Origin: Roseivirga sp.
GTDB taxonomy: Bacteria; Bacteroidota; Bacteroidia; Cytophagales; Cyclobacteriaceae
Direction of reading: 5' to 3'
Assembly (NCBI GenBank): GCA_021404565.1
Contig: JAAWWF010000007.1
Location: 62,001-126,000, forward strand
Length of the DNA: 64,000 nt
Shown here: positions 8,104-16,627 of the stretch, in pieces
Position numbering within the stretch: the stretch's first letter is position 1
Layout of the letters: each line of letters opens with the position of its first letter
Program-made: the position numbers and the translations under genes
The notes under the pieces: model-generated
The model's input: the letters and a program-made list of their open reading frames with translations, nothing else
Told to the model about the DNA's origin: nothing
The model's database searches: none

Positions 8104-9078
8104 TCAGACCACCGTAGTCTTTTCGAGGATCGCTTTCACGATCATACCTGAGTGTACACGCGTATTCTCAATAAAAAGCTTACTGGTCTGCATGCCTGCA
8201 TTGATCACTCCCGCCACATATACGTTGGGCAATGGTGTTTCCAGTGTTTCGGGGTCGTGAATAGGCTTTCTATTTTCATCATCACTAACCGGAAGTCCCA
8301 ATGCCTCGAACAAGGCATAATTAGGCTTGTAGCCAGTCATGGCCAGCACAAAGTCGTTCTTCAAAGTCAGCTCACCCTCCGGAGTCTCCAGCACTACTTC
8401 GCATTCGCGAATCTCTTTTACAGTGGTATTAAAATGTGCTGTGATCTCTCCGTTTTTAATCCTGTTTTCAATATTGGGCCTGATCCAGTATTTCACCTTT
8501 GGGTAAATCTCTGATTCGCGGATTGCCATCGTCACCTCTGCGCCCTTATAGTAAGTTTCCAGTGCCACATCACAGGCAGAATTGGCCGCACCAATGACAA
8601 GCACTCTCTGGTCTACATAGGGATGAGGATCATCATAGAAATGCTTCACCTTTGGCAAATCCTCACCGGGAATGTTGAGTGTTCGCGGGGTATCATAAAA
8701 ACCGGTAGAGATAATAACAGAGCTGGCAGTAAAGGCTCCTTTGTTTGTTTCAATCTGATACACACCATCCTCTCCGGCATGCATTGACTGCACCTCAGTA
8801 TACAATTTGATATTGAGGTTCCAGCTGTCTTGTACACGCCTGAAGTATTCCAGAGATTCCTTTCTTGTAGGCTTATCACTATGCGCGATAAAAGGCACAT
8901 CTCCTATCTCCAGCAGATTGGAAGTCGAGAAGAAAGTCATATTCGTAGGAAAGTTGTACAAAGAATTGACCAGTACACCCTTCTCAAGAATAATGTAATT
9001 GAGGCCGGCTTTCTTTGCTTCAATACCGCAATTCATGCCAATAGGGCCTCCCCCTATAATTACTAAATCGTACTTCAA
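8104..9078 (-). CDS. ypdA: YpdA-family bacillithiol disulfide reductase
   Basis: A 324-residue FAD/NAD(P)-dependent oxidoreductase. The N-terminal FAD-binding motif GGGPIG and a central NADPH-binding segment around VIGAANSACD are visible, as is the C-terminal PNVYVAGVI block. The protein matches YpdA (Bdr), which reduces bacillithiol disulfide in the cytosol of Firmicutes and Bacteroidota. It starts at TTG 9078: no ATG lies upstream, and the next internal Met falls inside the FAD motif. It appears to be transcribed alone. Confidence 0.88.
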   Translation of the reverse strand: MKYDLVIIGGGPIGMNCGIEAKKAGLNYIILEKGVLVNSLYNFPTNMTFFSTSNLLEIGDVPFIAHSDKPTRKESLEYFRRVQDSWNLNIKLYTEVQSMHAGEDGVYQIETNKGAFTASSVIISTGFYDTPRTLNIPGEDLPKVKHFYDDPHPYVDQRVLVIGAANSACDVALETYYKGAEVTMAIRESEIYPKVKYWIRPNIENRIKNGEITAHFNTTVKEIRECEVVLETPEGELTLKNDFVLAMTGYKPNYALFEALGLPVSDDENRKPIHDPETLETPLPNVYVAGVINAGMQTSKLFIENTRVHSGMIVKAILEKTTVV

Positions 9079-9131
9079 GCTGTCGGAATTTTGAATACTA
9101 ACTTAAGGCAAAAAACAGCTAATAAGTTCAG

Positions 9132-9608
9132 CTAAACAACTTTTGTTGCCCTGGATTTTTCGCTTCTGTGAGCCACCAACAGCATAAATGCTGCGCAGAT
9201 AATAACAATGTTCTTAACTATATACTGCCCCTCCAGGGTTAACTGAAACGGGAATTGCCGGAAGGTGATGCTTTGAAGTAAAAACAAGGGAGTGATGGTA
9301 CAAACCATGTGAAAGAGAAGAAGCCAAAACGTAAGGCGATATTCGCGAAATCCAATCAACAGAATACCAATTGATACCTCCAAAAAGGCCAGGAGTTTAA
9401 TGCTAACTGCATCAGGGATCAGATCAAAGGTCAGAACGCCAATAGACCTTATAGCCAACTCTTCGGCCTGACTCACTCCAGGGAAAAACTTAAGCGCACC
9501 GAACCAAAGAAAGAGTATGGCTATACAAATTCGCAGTATATGATATTGGTACCTTACGAAGAGCCTTTCAATTGATTTAACCATACCCGGTATTTGAGCA
9601 GGCAACAT
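9132..9608 (-). CDS. DoxX/DUF417-like four-helix membrane protein
   Basis: About 158 residues with four membrane segments and the LFLWFGALKFFPG opening characteristic of DoxX-like and YkgB/RclC-like proteins, small inner-membrane proteins linked to redox or reactive-chlorine stress. The ATG at 9608 is preferred; the reading frame extends to a TTG at 9638, and an ATG at 9584 is also possible. It follows the TetR gene by 33 bases on the same strand, so it may be part of the TetR-controlled unit. Confidence 0.65.
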   Translation of the reverse strand: MLPAQIPGMVKSIERLFVRYQYHILRICIAILFLWFGALKFFPGVSQAEELAIRSIGVLTFDLIPDAVSIKLLAFLEVSIGILLIGFREYRLTFWLLLFHMVCTITPLFLLQSITFRQFPFQLTLEGQYIVKNIVIICAAFMLLVAHRSEKSRATKVV

Positions 9609-9641
9609 AGCTAAACAGGCAGAGAAGAATCCTGACAAAAA

Positions 9642-10223
9642 TCAGTTTAAGGCAGAAAGGGCTACATCTACCACCTCATTCATTTCTTTTTCCGAAATGG
9701 TTCCCTTGGCCAGAACCCTCAGGCCACCAGCAGTATTGAAAACAAAACGGGCATAGGACTCGCTGCTGTGTTGGTTGGAAAATTCTCCCTGCTCCTGCCC
9801 CTCTTTGATAAGCTCATTCAGCACAGCCTCCATTTTTACCCGGTTTTCACTAAACATGGCATGAACAGACTGATCGCAGTTACCGAGTTCAGTGGCCGAG
9901 TTTGACAGAAAACAGCCCTTACGGGTCTGATCGCTCACAGAATCATGCACAATATCATAGAGAAAATCTTTAACGATCTCACTGGCAGATCGGTTTGATC
10001 TGAGCTTTTCCAGTAAGTGCGAGGAGGTGAATTTTCTGTAGTGCTTGAGCGTCTCGAGGTACAAGCCATGCTTATCACCCCAGGTATCATAAATACTCGC
10101 GCGATTAATCCCCAGGTGATCTACCAAATCCTGGATGGACGTGGCATTATAGCCTTGCTCCCAAAAAAGCATCAGCGCTTTCTCCAGAACCTCCGTCTCA
10201 TCAAAATTCTTTTTCCTTGCCAT
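9642..10223 (-). CDS. TetR/AcrR family transcriptional regulator
   Basis: 193 residues. The N-terminal helix-turn-helix is at about 24-55 (SIQDLVDHLGINRASIYDTW) and the C-terminal ligand domain has a Cys in KGCFLSNSA. The pattern matches the branch that represses a neighbouring reductase or short-chain dehydrogenase gene in response to electrophiles. The SDR gene lies upstream and the DoxX-like gene downstream on the same strand. An 11-base motif occurs upstream of both the TetR and the SDR gene, consistent with self-repression and SDR control. Confidence 0.92.
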   Translation of the reverse strand: MARKKNFDETEVLEKALMLFWEQGYNATSIQDLVDHLGINRASIYDTWGDKHGLYLETLKHYRKFTSSHLLEKLRSNRSASEIVKDFLYDIVHDSVSDQTRKGCFLSNSATELGNCDQSVHAMFSENRVKMEAVLNELIKEGQEQGEFSNQHSSESYARFVFNTAGGLRVLAKGTISEKEMNEVVDVALSALN

Positions 10224-10258
10224 CTCAGGTACTTCCTGGTAATTCGATAATCAAAAGA

Positions 10259-10280
10259 CCTCCACTATAAAGAGTGGAGG
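10259..10280 (-). terminator. Terminator of the SDR gene
   Basis: CCTCCACT (10259-10266) and AGTGGAGG (10273-10280) are perfectly complementary, with a six-base loop. On the minus strand the hairpin is followed by TTTT, between the SDR stop and the TetR start. Confidence 0.6.
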
Positions 10281-10304
10281 CACATTTGATTAATTAAAAC
10301 TAAC

Positions 10305-10315
10305 TGATCGTTCTG
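10305..10315. promoter_or_regulatory. Candidate TetR operator, copy 1
   Basis: On the minus strand this reads CAGAACGATCA and differs at one base from the motif upstream of the SDR gene (11128-11138). It lies 82 bases before the TetR start codon. Confidence 0.35.
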
Positions 10316-10329
10316 AAAGGACCAAGTTA

Positions 10330-11082
10330 TCAGATAGTGGCTATACCACCATCTACAAGAATCTCTTCGCCCAACACATAAGAAGAATCGTCCGATGCCA
10401 GGAAAAGCACTGCCTTTGACACTTCATCCGAGCTTCCGAATCGTTTCATTGGTACTAAAGCTGCAAAGCCTTCGGCCATACCTTTCAGCTGCTCCTCGGT
10501 CATACCCATCTTACCATAAATTGGCGTTTCGATTGGGCCGGGGCTTACCACGTTTACACGAATACCTCTTGGTGCAAGATCGGTCGAAAAAGTCCTGGCA
10601 AGATTTCTTACAGCACCTTTTGTAGCGGAGTAAACAGAACCGTTTTCAAAACCTTTGTGCACAACGGCTGAGGCATTCAATACGATTGCTCCTTTATCAT
10701 TGAATATTGGTAATAGCTTTTGAACTGTGAAAAAGAGTCCTTTCACATTTGTATTGAAATGTGCATCAAAGAAAGCCTCATCTACCTGATCGACAGGCGC
10801 AAACCAGGCAATACCCGCATTGGCAAACAGTATATCGATAGTACCAAACTGCTCTTTTACCCGATCGGCCAGGGTCTGAATTTCATCCAGCTTTGAAGTG
10901 TCTGACTGAATAGCCGTAAGGTTACTATCCTTGATCTCAGCTACAGCAGCATCCAGGGTTTCTTTTGTTCTTCCTGTGATTACCACTTTAGCACCTTCTG
11001 CCAGAAATGTCTTAGCTGAAGCTAGTCCGATACCAGTACTACCACCGGTGATTACAGCTACTTTGTTATCTAATTTTCCCAT
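10330..11082 (-). CDS. Short-chain dehydrogenase/reductase (SDR)
   Basis: A 250-residue classical SDR. The cofactor motif TGGSTGIG is at about 12-19, NAG is in the LFANAGIAWF segment, and the catalytic Ser-Tyr-Lys is given by NASAVV and YSATK (about 151-155). Cofactor preference looks like NADP(H), given the GRTKET segment after beta strand 2. It reduces an unknown carbonyl compound. It is the first gene of the group with TetR and the DoxX-like protein, a common arrangement in which the regulator senses a reactive aldehyde or quinone. Confidence 0.93.
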   Translation of the reverse strand: MGKLDNKVAVITGGSTGIGLASAKTFLAEGAKVVITGRTKETLDAAVAEIKDSNLTAIQSDTSKLDEIQTLADRVKEQFGTIDILFANAGIAWFAPVDQVDEAFFDAHFNTNVKGLFFTVQKLLPIFNDKGAIVLNASAVVHKGFENGSVYSATKGAVRNLARTFSTDLAPRGIRVNVVSPGPIETPIYGKMGMTEEQLKGMAEGFAALVPMKRFGSSDEVSKAVLFLASDDSSYVLGEEILVDGGIATI

Positions 11083-11127
11083 GTCTTTAGTAATAGAATG
11101 ATTGTTCCAGAATTGATTTGATAATTA

Positions 11128-11138
11128 CAGAACGTTCA
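11128..11138. promoter_or_regulatory. Candidate TetR operator, copy 2
   Basis: CAGAACGTTCA lies 45 bases before the SDR start and contains the perfect palindrome GAACGTTC (11130-11137). It matches copy 1 at 10 of 11 positions. Regulation by the neighbouring TetR protein is inference. Confidence 0.4.
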
Positions 11139-11191
11139 TTCCAAAAAATAGTTCAGACACTGAGAAAAATATTTTAAGGCTTAAAAGGAAG

Positions 11192-11509
11192 CTATTTGTT
11201 CTGCTCTTCCTGGTCGCGAAAGTCTTTGAAATGCAGGTAAACGGTGTTGATAAAGGCGAGAATCATTCCAATGCCTACTACTATATAGACGATCGTAAAA
11301 ATTTTGCCGGCATCCGTCTGGGGAGCAAAATCACCAAAACCAATGGTAGTGAGGGTAATGGTGGAGAAGTAGAGAGAGTCCAGCCATGTCCAGCCCTCCA
11401 GATAGTGATAGACTACCGTACCTATCGTTACAATACCCGCAGAGGCAAACAGAAGCCCCCTGTATTCAGGGTCTTTGAGAAAAGAAATCAGGGTTCTGAT
11501 AAAAATCAT
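11192..11509 (-). CDS. Two-helix potassium channel subunit
   Basis: A 105-residue protein with two membrane segments flanking a pore loop. The selectivity filter reads T-I-G-F-G-D (LTTIGFGDFAP), the K+-channel signature with Phe in place of Tyr. It belongs to the Ion_trans_2 family, which forms tetramers. There is no RCK/TrkA-N ligand domain, so it is a minimal pore subunit. The ATG at 11509 is clear. It lies just downstream of the M28 peptidase gene on the same strand. Confidence 0.88.
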   Translation of the reverse strand: MIFIRTLISFLKDPEYRGLLFASAGIVTIGTVVYHYLEGWTWLDSLYFSTITLTTIGFGDFAPQTDAGKIFTIVYIVVGIGMILAFINTVYLHFKDFRDQEEQNK

Positions 11510-11533
11510 TCCAAGCGAAAATACGAAATGTGC

Positions 11534-12769
11534 CTAGAACTTAATTTGCGCAGCTTTCAATTCTTCTCCCCGTTTATACTCTACTACTGCCTGATCACCT
11601 GATTTGAAACTGCTTAATGCACGCATATAGCTCATCATATCCACTATGGTAGAGTCTCCAAGTTTCACTACTACATCACCTTTGGCCAGTCCTGCTGATT
11701 GTGCAGGCTTGCCTTCGGTAACGCCATCAATGCGCATGCCTTTTCCATCGAACAAATAGTCTGGTACAACTCCCAGCGAAACAGAGAAACGGGGAGAATT
11801 TCCTGACTCTTCCTTCGTCTTGGTAAAAGCCAGCTTCTCTTCGCTGTCCAACTCTTCTACCAGTCTTTCGAGAAAACGTACAATAGTCACCATTCCTTCA
11901 TAATTGATTTTGTCGGCATCATCAGTAGGCCTGTGATAATCGCTGTGCTGCCCGGTGAACATATGCAACACCGGCAGGTCTTGCAGATAGAAAGAGGTGT
12001 GGTCGGATGGGCCTACACCCGATTCAGAAGTAACCAGCTTAAGGCTGTCGGCATTAGCAGCATTCAATTTGTCTGTCCATACGGGGCTGGTACCTACACC
12101 ATTTACTGCGAGTGTGTTTTCATCGTTCAGGCGACCAACCATATCCAGGTTGATCATATAATTGACCGTAGCAAGATCAACGGTAGCATTTTTGGAAAAA
12201 TAGTTGGACCCCCAAAGCCCGTTTTCCTCTCCACTAAAGGCCAAAAAAAGATAATTGAAATTATCGCTCTTCTCCTTGAGCAGGCCGGCCAATTGTATAA
12301 TCGTAGCTGTACCACTGGCATTGTCATCAGCACCATTGTGAATGGCCCTTTCTCCTCTGTGAAGCGAGCCCTCGCTTCCATAACCCAAATGATCGAAGTG
12401 CGCACCGATTACGACCGTGCTGGAGGCACCATTGTCAATATACCCAGCGACATTACGTCCGGTCACTCCCTCCCCATCGGTACCGACAACTGCTTGCTCG
12501 TGAGGGTTGGTAGCCTTCTTTACAGTAAAGGGCTGAAAGTATCCCTCAGTTCCTTTAGGCACGAGTCCGATTCGCTCAAAAGCCGCTGCAATGTACTCTG
12601 CTGCTAGTTTTTCACCCTCAGTACCTATTGCCCTCCCTTCGAGCTTATCATCAGCCAGATAACCGACATCTGCTTTTAATGATGCCAGTATTTCCTTGTC
12701 AGTAGTGAAGTCTGTACAAGCAGTAAAAAAAACTGCCAGAATAATCAGGAGAAAAGATGTTTTATACAT
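11534..12769 (-). CDS. M28 family zinc peptidase lipoprotein with PDZ domain
   Basis: 411 residues from the ATG at 12769, starting with a lipoprotein signal (LAVFFTACTD). The M28 metal ligands are visible in order: H in GAHFDHLGYG, D in NGADDNASGT, the EE pair in SGEENGLWGS, D in INLDMVGRL, and the final H in HSDYHRPTDD. A PDZ domain occupies the last 90 or so residues. This is an exported aminopeptidase, probably anchored in the outer envelope and used to degrade peptides. An upstream in-frame ATG at 12790 would spoil the signal peptide. Confidence 0.92.
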   Translation of the reverse strand: MYKTSFLLIILAVFFTACTDFTTDKEILASLKADVGYLADDKLEGRAIGTEGEKLAAEYIAAAFERIGLVPKGTEGYFQPFTVKKATNPHEQAVVGTDGEGVTGRNVAGYIDNGASSTVVIGAHFDHLGYGSEGSLHRGERAIHNGADDNASGTATIIQLAGLLKEKSDNFNYLFLAFSGEENGLWGSNYFSKNATVDLATVNYMINLDMVGRLNDENTLAVNGVGTSPVWTDKLNAANADSLKLVTSESGVGPSDHTSFYLQDLPVLHMFTGQHSDYHRPTDDADKINYEGMVTIVRFLERLVEELDSEEKLAFTKTKEESGNSPRFSVSLGVVPDYLFDGKGMRIDGVTEGKPAQSAGLAKGDVVVKLGDSTIVDMMSYMRALSSFKSGDQAVVEYKRGEELKAAQIKF

Positions 12770-12836
12770 GGTCTTCGGGTTTTCGGTCAAAGATAATTAA
12801 TGATTATCTTCGCGCCATTATTAAACACTCAATACT

Positions 12837-13946
12837 ATGCAATCCAAAGCGGCACTCCTCCTTTTAGCCATTTTATTATGCTCTTGTGGGGCAGAAAAAA
12901 AAGAAAAAGAGCAGGTAACTGAAGTAAACAACCAGGATGAGGAGCTTCTCAGCCCCCAGGAGCGCAAGTATTTAAAAAACATTAAGCAGATCACCTTTGG
13001 TGGTAACAATGCAGAAGCTTACTGGAGCTTTGACGACAAACACCTCGTGTTTCAATCAGACCTGAAGGCCTGGGGAGCAGACTGTGATCAAATCTATGTA
13101 ACCGACTGGCGCAATGATGACCTGAAGAATAACAGGCCTGAGCTGGTGAGCACAGGCATGGGACGAACTACCTGCTCGTATTTCTTACCTGGCAATAAAA
13201 CGATTGTGTATGGCTCTACACACTTAGGAGATGAAAACTGCCCTCCTGTGCCTGAAAGAAGGGAAGATGGCAAATACGTATGGCCGATCTACCCCAGTTT
13301 CGATATCTTCACCGCTGACCTGGAAGGCAACATTATAGCTCAGCTGACTACTGAAGAAGGATATGATGCTGAAGCAACTGTTTCTCCGAAAGGCGACAAG
13401 ATTGTATTTACCTCAATGCGTACTGGTGACCTGGAGTTATTTACCATGAACATAGATGGCTCTGACGTAAAGCAAATCACTAACGAGCTCGGCTATGACG
13501 GTGGCGCCTTCTTTTCACCTGACGGTTCTAAACTGATTTTCCGTTCTTCACGTCCACAGACTGAGGCGGAGATCAAGGAATACCAGGATCTGCTAAAAGA
13601 TGGCCTCGTTGCTCCAACGGACATGGAACTGTATGTGTGTAATGCAGATGGTTCTGACCTGAAAAAACTGACTGATCTCGGGCAGGCCAACTGGGCACCT
13701 TTCTTTCATCCTTCAGGTGAGAAAATCATCTTTGCCTCTAACCACACTGCTACGCGAGGTTTCCCTTTTAATCTTTATATGATCAATATCGATGGTACCG
13801 GGCTTACCCGTATTACGGAAGATGAAACCTTCGATGCTTTCCCGGTATTTTCAAATGACGGTAAATACCTCGTATTCTCTTCCAACCGAAATAATGGTGG
13901 CAACAGAGATACAAACCTCTTTGTAGCCGAATGGATCGGGGGTTGA
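12837..13946 (+). CDS. TolB-like beta-propeller lipoprotein (PD40 repeats)
   Basis: 369 residues with a lipoprotein signal (LLCSCG). Several PD40 blades follow, recognisable from repeats of the form YDAEATVSPKGDKIVFTSMR and AFFSPDGSKLIFRSSRP, as in TolB and prolyl oligopeptidase propellers. There is no peptidase domain, so it is probably a binding or scaffold protein in the periplasm. TATCTTCG at 12805-12812, near the TAnnTTTG consensus, may be its -10 box; it is divergent from the M28 gene. Confidence 0.85.
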   Translation: MQSKAALLLLAILLCSCGAEKKEKEQVTEVNNQDEELLSPQERKYLKNIKQITFGGNNAEAYWSFDDKHLVFQSDLKAWGADCDQIYVTDWRNDDLKNNRPELVSTGMGRTTCSYFLPGNKTIVYGSTHLGDENCPPVPERREDGKYVWPIYPSFDIFTADLEGNIIAQLTTEEGYDAEATVSPKGDKIVFTSMRTGDLELFTMNIDGSDVKQITNELGYDGGAFFSPDGSKLIFRSSRPQTEAEIKEYQDLLKDGLVAPTDMELYVCNADGSDLKKLTDLGQANWAPFFHPSGEKIIFASNHTATRGFPFNLYMINIDGTGLTRITEDETFDAFPVFSNDGKYLVFSSNRNNGGNRDTNLFVAEWIGG

Positions 13947-14105
13947 GCCTACGCTAAGGTTTCGGCTCTTGAATGCTTGAAGATTCAAGGCCTAGACTTC
14001 AAACCTTAGATTTTAGTGAAAGAGACATTCAAGAACTGACTCCGTTTTATAATGCTCTTTGCTGACCAATAGAAATCGATAAGGAATATTATTAAAAAAC
14101 ATTAG

Positions 14106-14119
14106 GCGAAATATTTCGC
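14106..14119. repeat. 14-base perfect palindrome between convergent genes
   Basis: GCGAAATATTTCGC is its own reverse complement. It lies in the 227-base gap between the propeller gene and gldD. Function unknown; no T-run follows on either strand. Confidence 0.4.
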
Positions 14120-14173
14120 ATCTGAGTCTGATGTGACTGCAGAGCGATTGACTATCGACTAAAAGCTCCCAAA

Positions 14174-14773
14174 CTATTGATATTTCCACTCCAGTGAGTT
14201 GAGCATTTCTACAATGTCTTTCTTGATGAAATCAATTACAGGCGCAAGAGAATCATTTTTAGAGGCTGTATTAAAGTAGAGCGCTCCCCTAAAGAAATGG
14301 TGCGTGGTATCAGTAGTAAAGAACTGAAATTGCGTGGGTACTTCACCGGAAAGTTCTGTGACACTGGCTACCTGACCATTTTTAATCCGGATCAGACTTT
14401 CCTGAATATCATAGGCCTTTGGGTTGTGCTTCATTGTAAGAGCAAAAGCATCCGTCAAAAGCCTTTCAACATCCATTTTCGGATCTTTTAAGTCTTTGTA
14501 AGTGATCTGTACCAGCCCATCAAACTCGGGGTAATACAGGTTAATGTAATAGCGGCCTGCACTCGGAAAAGTATCTCTCGACAGCTCTGCATAATTAGAA
14601 TACACAAAGGAGTAGGGAAAGGTATCGGGTAAAAACTGATAGGCGAATTCCGGTAAATCGATACGGTTATAGCCTCTTGGTTTGGGAACGTAACTTTCTT
14701 CACCACCACATGCAGACAGAAAGAGCAGGCCCATAAAAGTGGCTAGCAGAAAGCCCGTTAGTTTCTTTTTCAC
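14174..14773 (-). CDS. gldD: Gliding motility lipoprotein GldD
   Basis: 199 residues with a lipoprotein signal (FLSACG) and the GldD hallmark PKPRGYNRIDLP right after it, then the conserved YPEFDGLVQITY and YFNTASKNDSLAPVIDF segments. GldD is needed for gliding and T9SS function in Flavobacterium johnsoniae, though its exact role is not settled. Its start overlaps the gldE stop by four bases, so the two are co-translated. A complete type IX system should exist elsewhere in the genome. Confidence 0.95.
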   Translation of the reverse strand: MKKKLTGFLLATFMGLLFLSACGGEESYVPKPRGYNRIDLPEFAYQFLPDTFPYSFVYSNYAELSRDTFPSAGRYYINLYYPEFDGLVQITYKDLKDPKMDVERLLTDAFALTMKHNPKAYDIQESLIRIKNGQVASVTELSGEVPTQFQFFTTDTTHHFFRGALYFNTASKNDSLAPVIDFIKKDIVEMLNSLEWKYQ

Positions 14774-16125
14774 AGTTCTTTTAACGCCTTCTGGTTCACA
14801 AATATTCTTACCCGCTTGATTCTTCTGGCGTCTACCGCAACAATGGTAAAGAGAAAGGGCCCGAATTCAATTTTCTCTCCTGCGCGGGGCAACTTTGCGT
14901 GCAGTTCGAGTAGCAGCCCTCCTAAAGACTCGCTTTCACCCTTTACTTCATCAAAGATGGACGTGTCTACTTCCATTATTTTGCATAGATCGTTGAGCGA
15001 TGTCTTTCCCTCAAACACATAAGTAGAAGCATCGAGTTTGTTATAAGCGACATCATCATCGTCAAATTCATCATTGATTTCACCAACAATCTCTTCAATA
15101 ATATCCTCCATCGTGATCAGCCCGGAAGTCCCCCCGTATTCATCTACTATGATGGCCATATGCACCCGCTTGTCCTGAAAGTCTTTGAGCAGGGCATCCA
15201 CCTTTTTGTTTTCGGGCACGAAATAGCCCGGCCTTATCAGCTCCTGCCATTTAAAGTCTTCCTCTTTCTCAATATGTCCCAGCAAGTCTTTGATGTAAAG
15301 AATACCCTCTATCTTGTCTATGGTCTCATTAAACACCGGAATCCTTGAAAAGCCACTTTTGTTGATGAGATCCATCAGCTCGTGAAAATCGTACTCAATA
15401 TCCACCGTAGTAATTTCAGTCCGTGACTTCATGATTTGCTTCACGGTCAGCGTACTGAAGTTTACAATGCCTTTCAGTATTCCCTTTTCCTCCTCGGTAG
15501 TATTTTCATCCGTAGTCATCTCCAGGGCCTGGTTAAGCTCATCTACCGTTATGTTATGGCCTTTCTTCTCAACATTTTTCTCGATGATATTCGTAAACCT
15601 GATCAGAATTCCAGCCATAGGACTAAAAACAAACCTGAGGAAAATCAACAAACGAGCCGTTATCCTTGCAAACCTCATGTTATGCTGGGTAGCATAATTT
15701 TTGGGTACTACTTCACCAAAAAAGAGGATGACAAAGGTCACGATTATCGTAAGTATGACCACTATGGTTTTCTCAGGGTTTTTCGTACCTACAAGCTGCC
15801 AGGTAAAAAATGTCGCCAGGGTCACAATGGCTACATTCAGCAGGTTATTCATGATCAGAATGGTGGCCAAAAGCTCCCTCCGCTTTCCCAGAAGCTTTAG
15901 AATGGCCGAACTTTTAGCATCAGCATCTTCCTTACAACCCTCAAGGTCATCATCGTTTAGGGAAAAGAAGGCTACCTCCGAACCCGAAATAAGTGCAGAC
16001 ATAATGATCAAAAACACAAAAACCAATGCGTTGATCAACACATAGGTAAGCGTAACCTGATTTTGTAAGATATGTACCAGTAAGCTTAAACTGGGGGGGT
16101 AGGGATCGTCTGTCGGAACTTCCAA
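14770..16125 (-). CDS. gldE: Gliding motility-associated protein GldE (CNNM/CBS/CorC_HlyC)
   Basis: A 451-residue membrane protein: a DUF21/CNNM domain of about four membrane segments (about 25-190), a CBS pair (about 205-325) and a C-terminal CorC_HlyC domain (about 345-430). It resembles magnesium/cobalt efflux proteins and supports GldD function. It starts at TTG 16125: an in-frame TAG, which is also the ssb stop, lies 21 bases upstream with no ATG between. It sits between ssb and gldD, the usual order in the phylum. Confidence 0.94.
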   Translation of the reverse strand: MEVPTDDPYPPSLSLLVHILQNQVTLTYVLINALVFVFLIIMSALISGSEVAFFSLNDDDLEGCKEDADAKSSAILKLLGKRRELLATILIMNNLLNVAIVTLATFFTWQLVGTKNPEKTIVVILTIIVTFVILFFGEVVPKNYATQHNMRFARITARLLIFLRFVFSPMAGILIRFTNIIEKNVEKKGHNITVDELNQALEMTTDENTTEEEKGILKGIVNFSTLTVKQIMKSRTEITTVDIEYDFHELMDLINKSGFSRIPVFNETIDKIEGILYIKDLLGHIEKEEDFKWQELIRPGYFVPENKKVDALLKDFQDKRVHMAIIVDEYGGTSGLITMEDIIEEIVGEINDEFDDDDVAYNKLDASTYVFEGKTSLNDLCKIMEVDTSIFDEVKGESESLGGLLLELHAKLPRAGEKIEFGPFLFTIVAVDARRIKRVRIFVNQKALKEL

Positions 16126-16146
16126 ATGCTGCTTATTATCTAAAAC

Positions 16147-16587
16147 CTAGAATGGCAGATCGTCCGTATCGTCTTCAGGAATACTGGATACTGGGCTTTC
16201 CACCTTAGCTCCTGCTGCCGAAGCCATGGCTCCACCGCCACCACCAGGATTATCGGCCTTAGACCCCAACAGGGTCATTTCGCGACCTACCACCTCAGTA
16301 GTGTATCTTTTGTTGCCTTCCTGATCATCCCAGGAACGCGTGGTTAGCTTACCTTCAATGTAAACCTGATTCCCTTTTTTGAGATACTTCTCTGCTATTT
16401 CAGCTAACGGGCTCCATAATACAATGTTATGCCATTCTGTATTCGTTACGCGCTCTCCTTGCCTGTTCTTATAGGTTTCACTGGTAGCCAGAGAAAAATT
16501 AGCTACAGCCCTTCCGTTATCTAAATGTCTTACTTCCGGATCTTTACCCAAATTACCAACGAGGATCACTTTATTTACGCCTGCCAT
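16147..16587 (-). CDS. ssb: Single-stranded DNA-binding protein
   Basis: A 146-residue SSB with the OB-fold N-terminal domain ([17 protein letters not shown] at the start), a Gly/Ala-rich linker and the acidic tip EDDTDDLPF, which recruits replication and repair partners. It binds single-stranded DNA as a tetramer. The ATG at 16587 is clear. It is followed closely by gldE and preceded by mutY on the same strand. Confidence 0.97.
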   Translation of the reverse strand: MAGVNKVILVGNLGKDPEVRHLDNGRAVANFSLATSETYKNRQGERVTNTEWHNIVLWSPLAEIAEKYLKKGNQVYIEGKLTTRSWDDQEGNKRYTTEVVGREMTLLGSKADNPGGGGGAMASAAGAKVESPVSSIPEDDTDDLPF

Positions 16588-16627
16588 ATTATTGTACTTT
16601 CTGTATAAGTCGTTTACATTAAATTAA

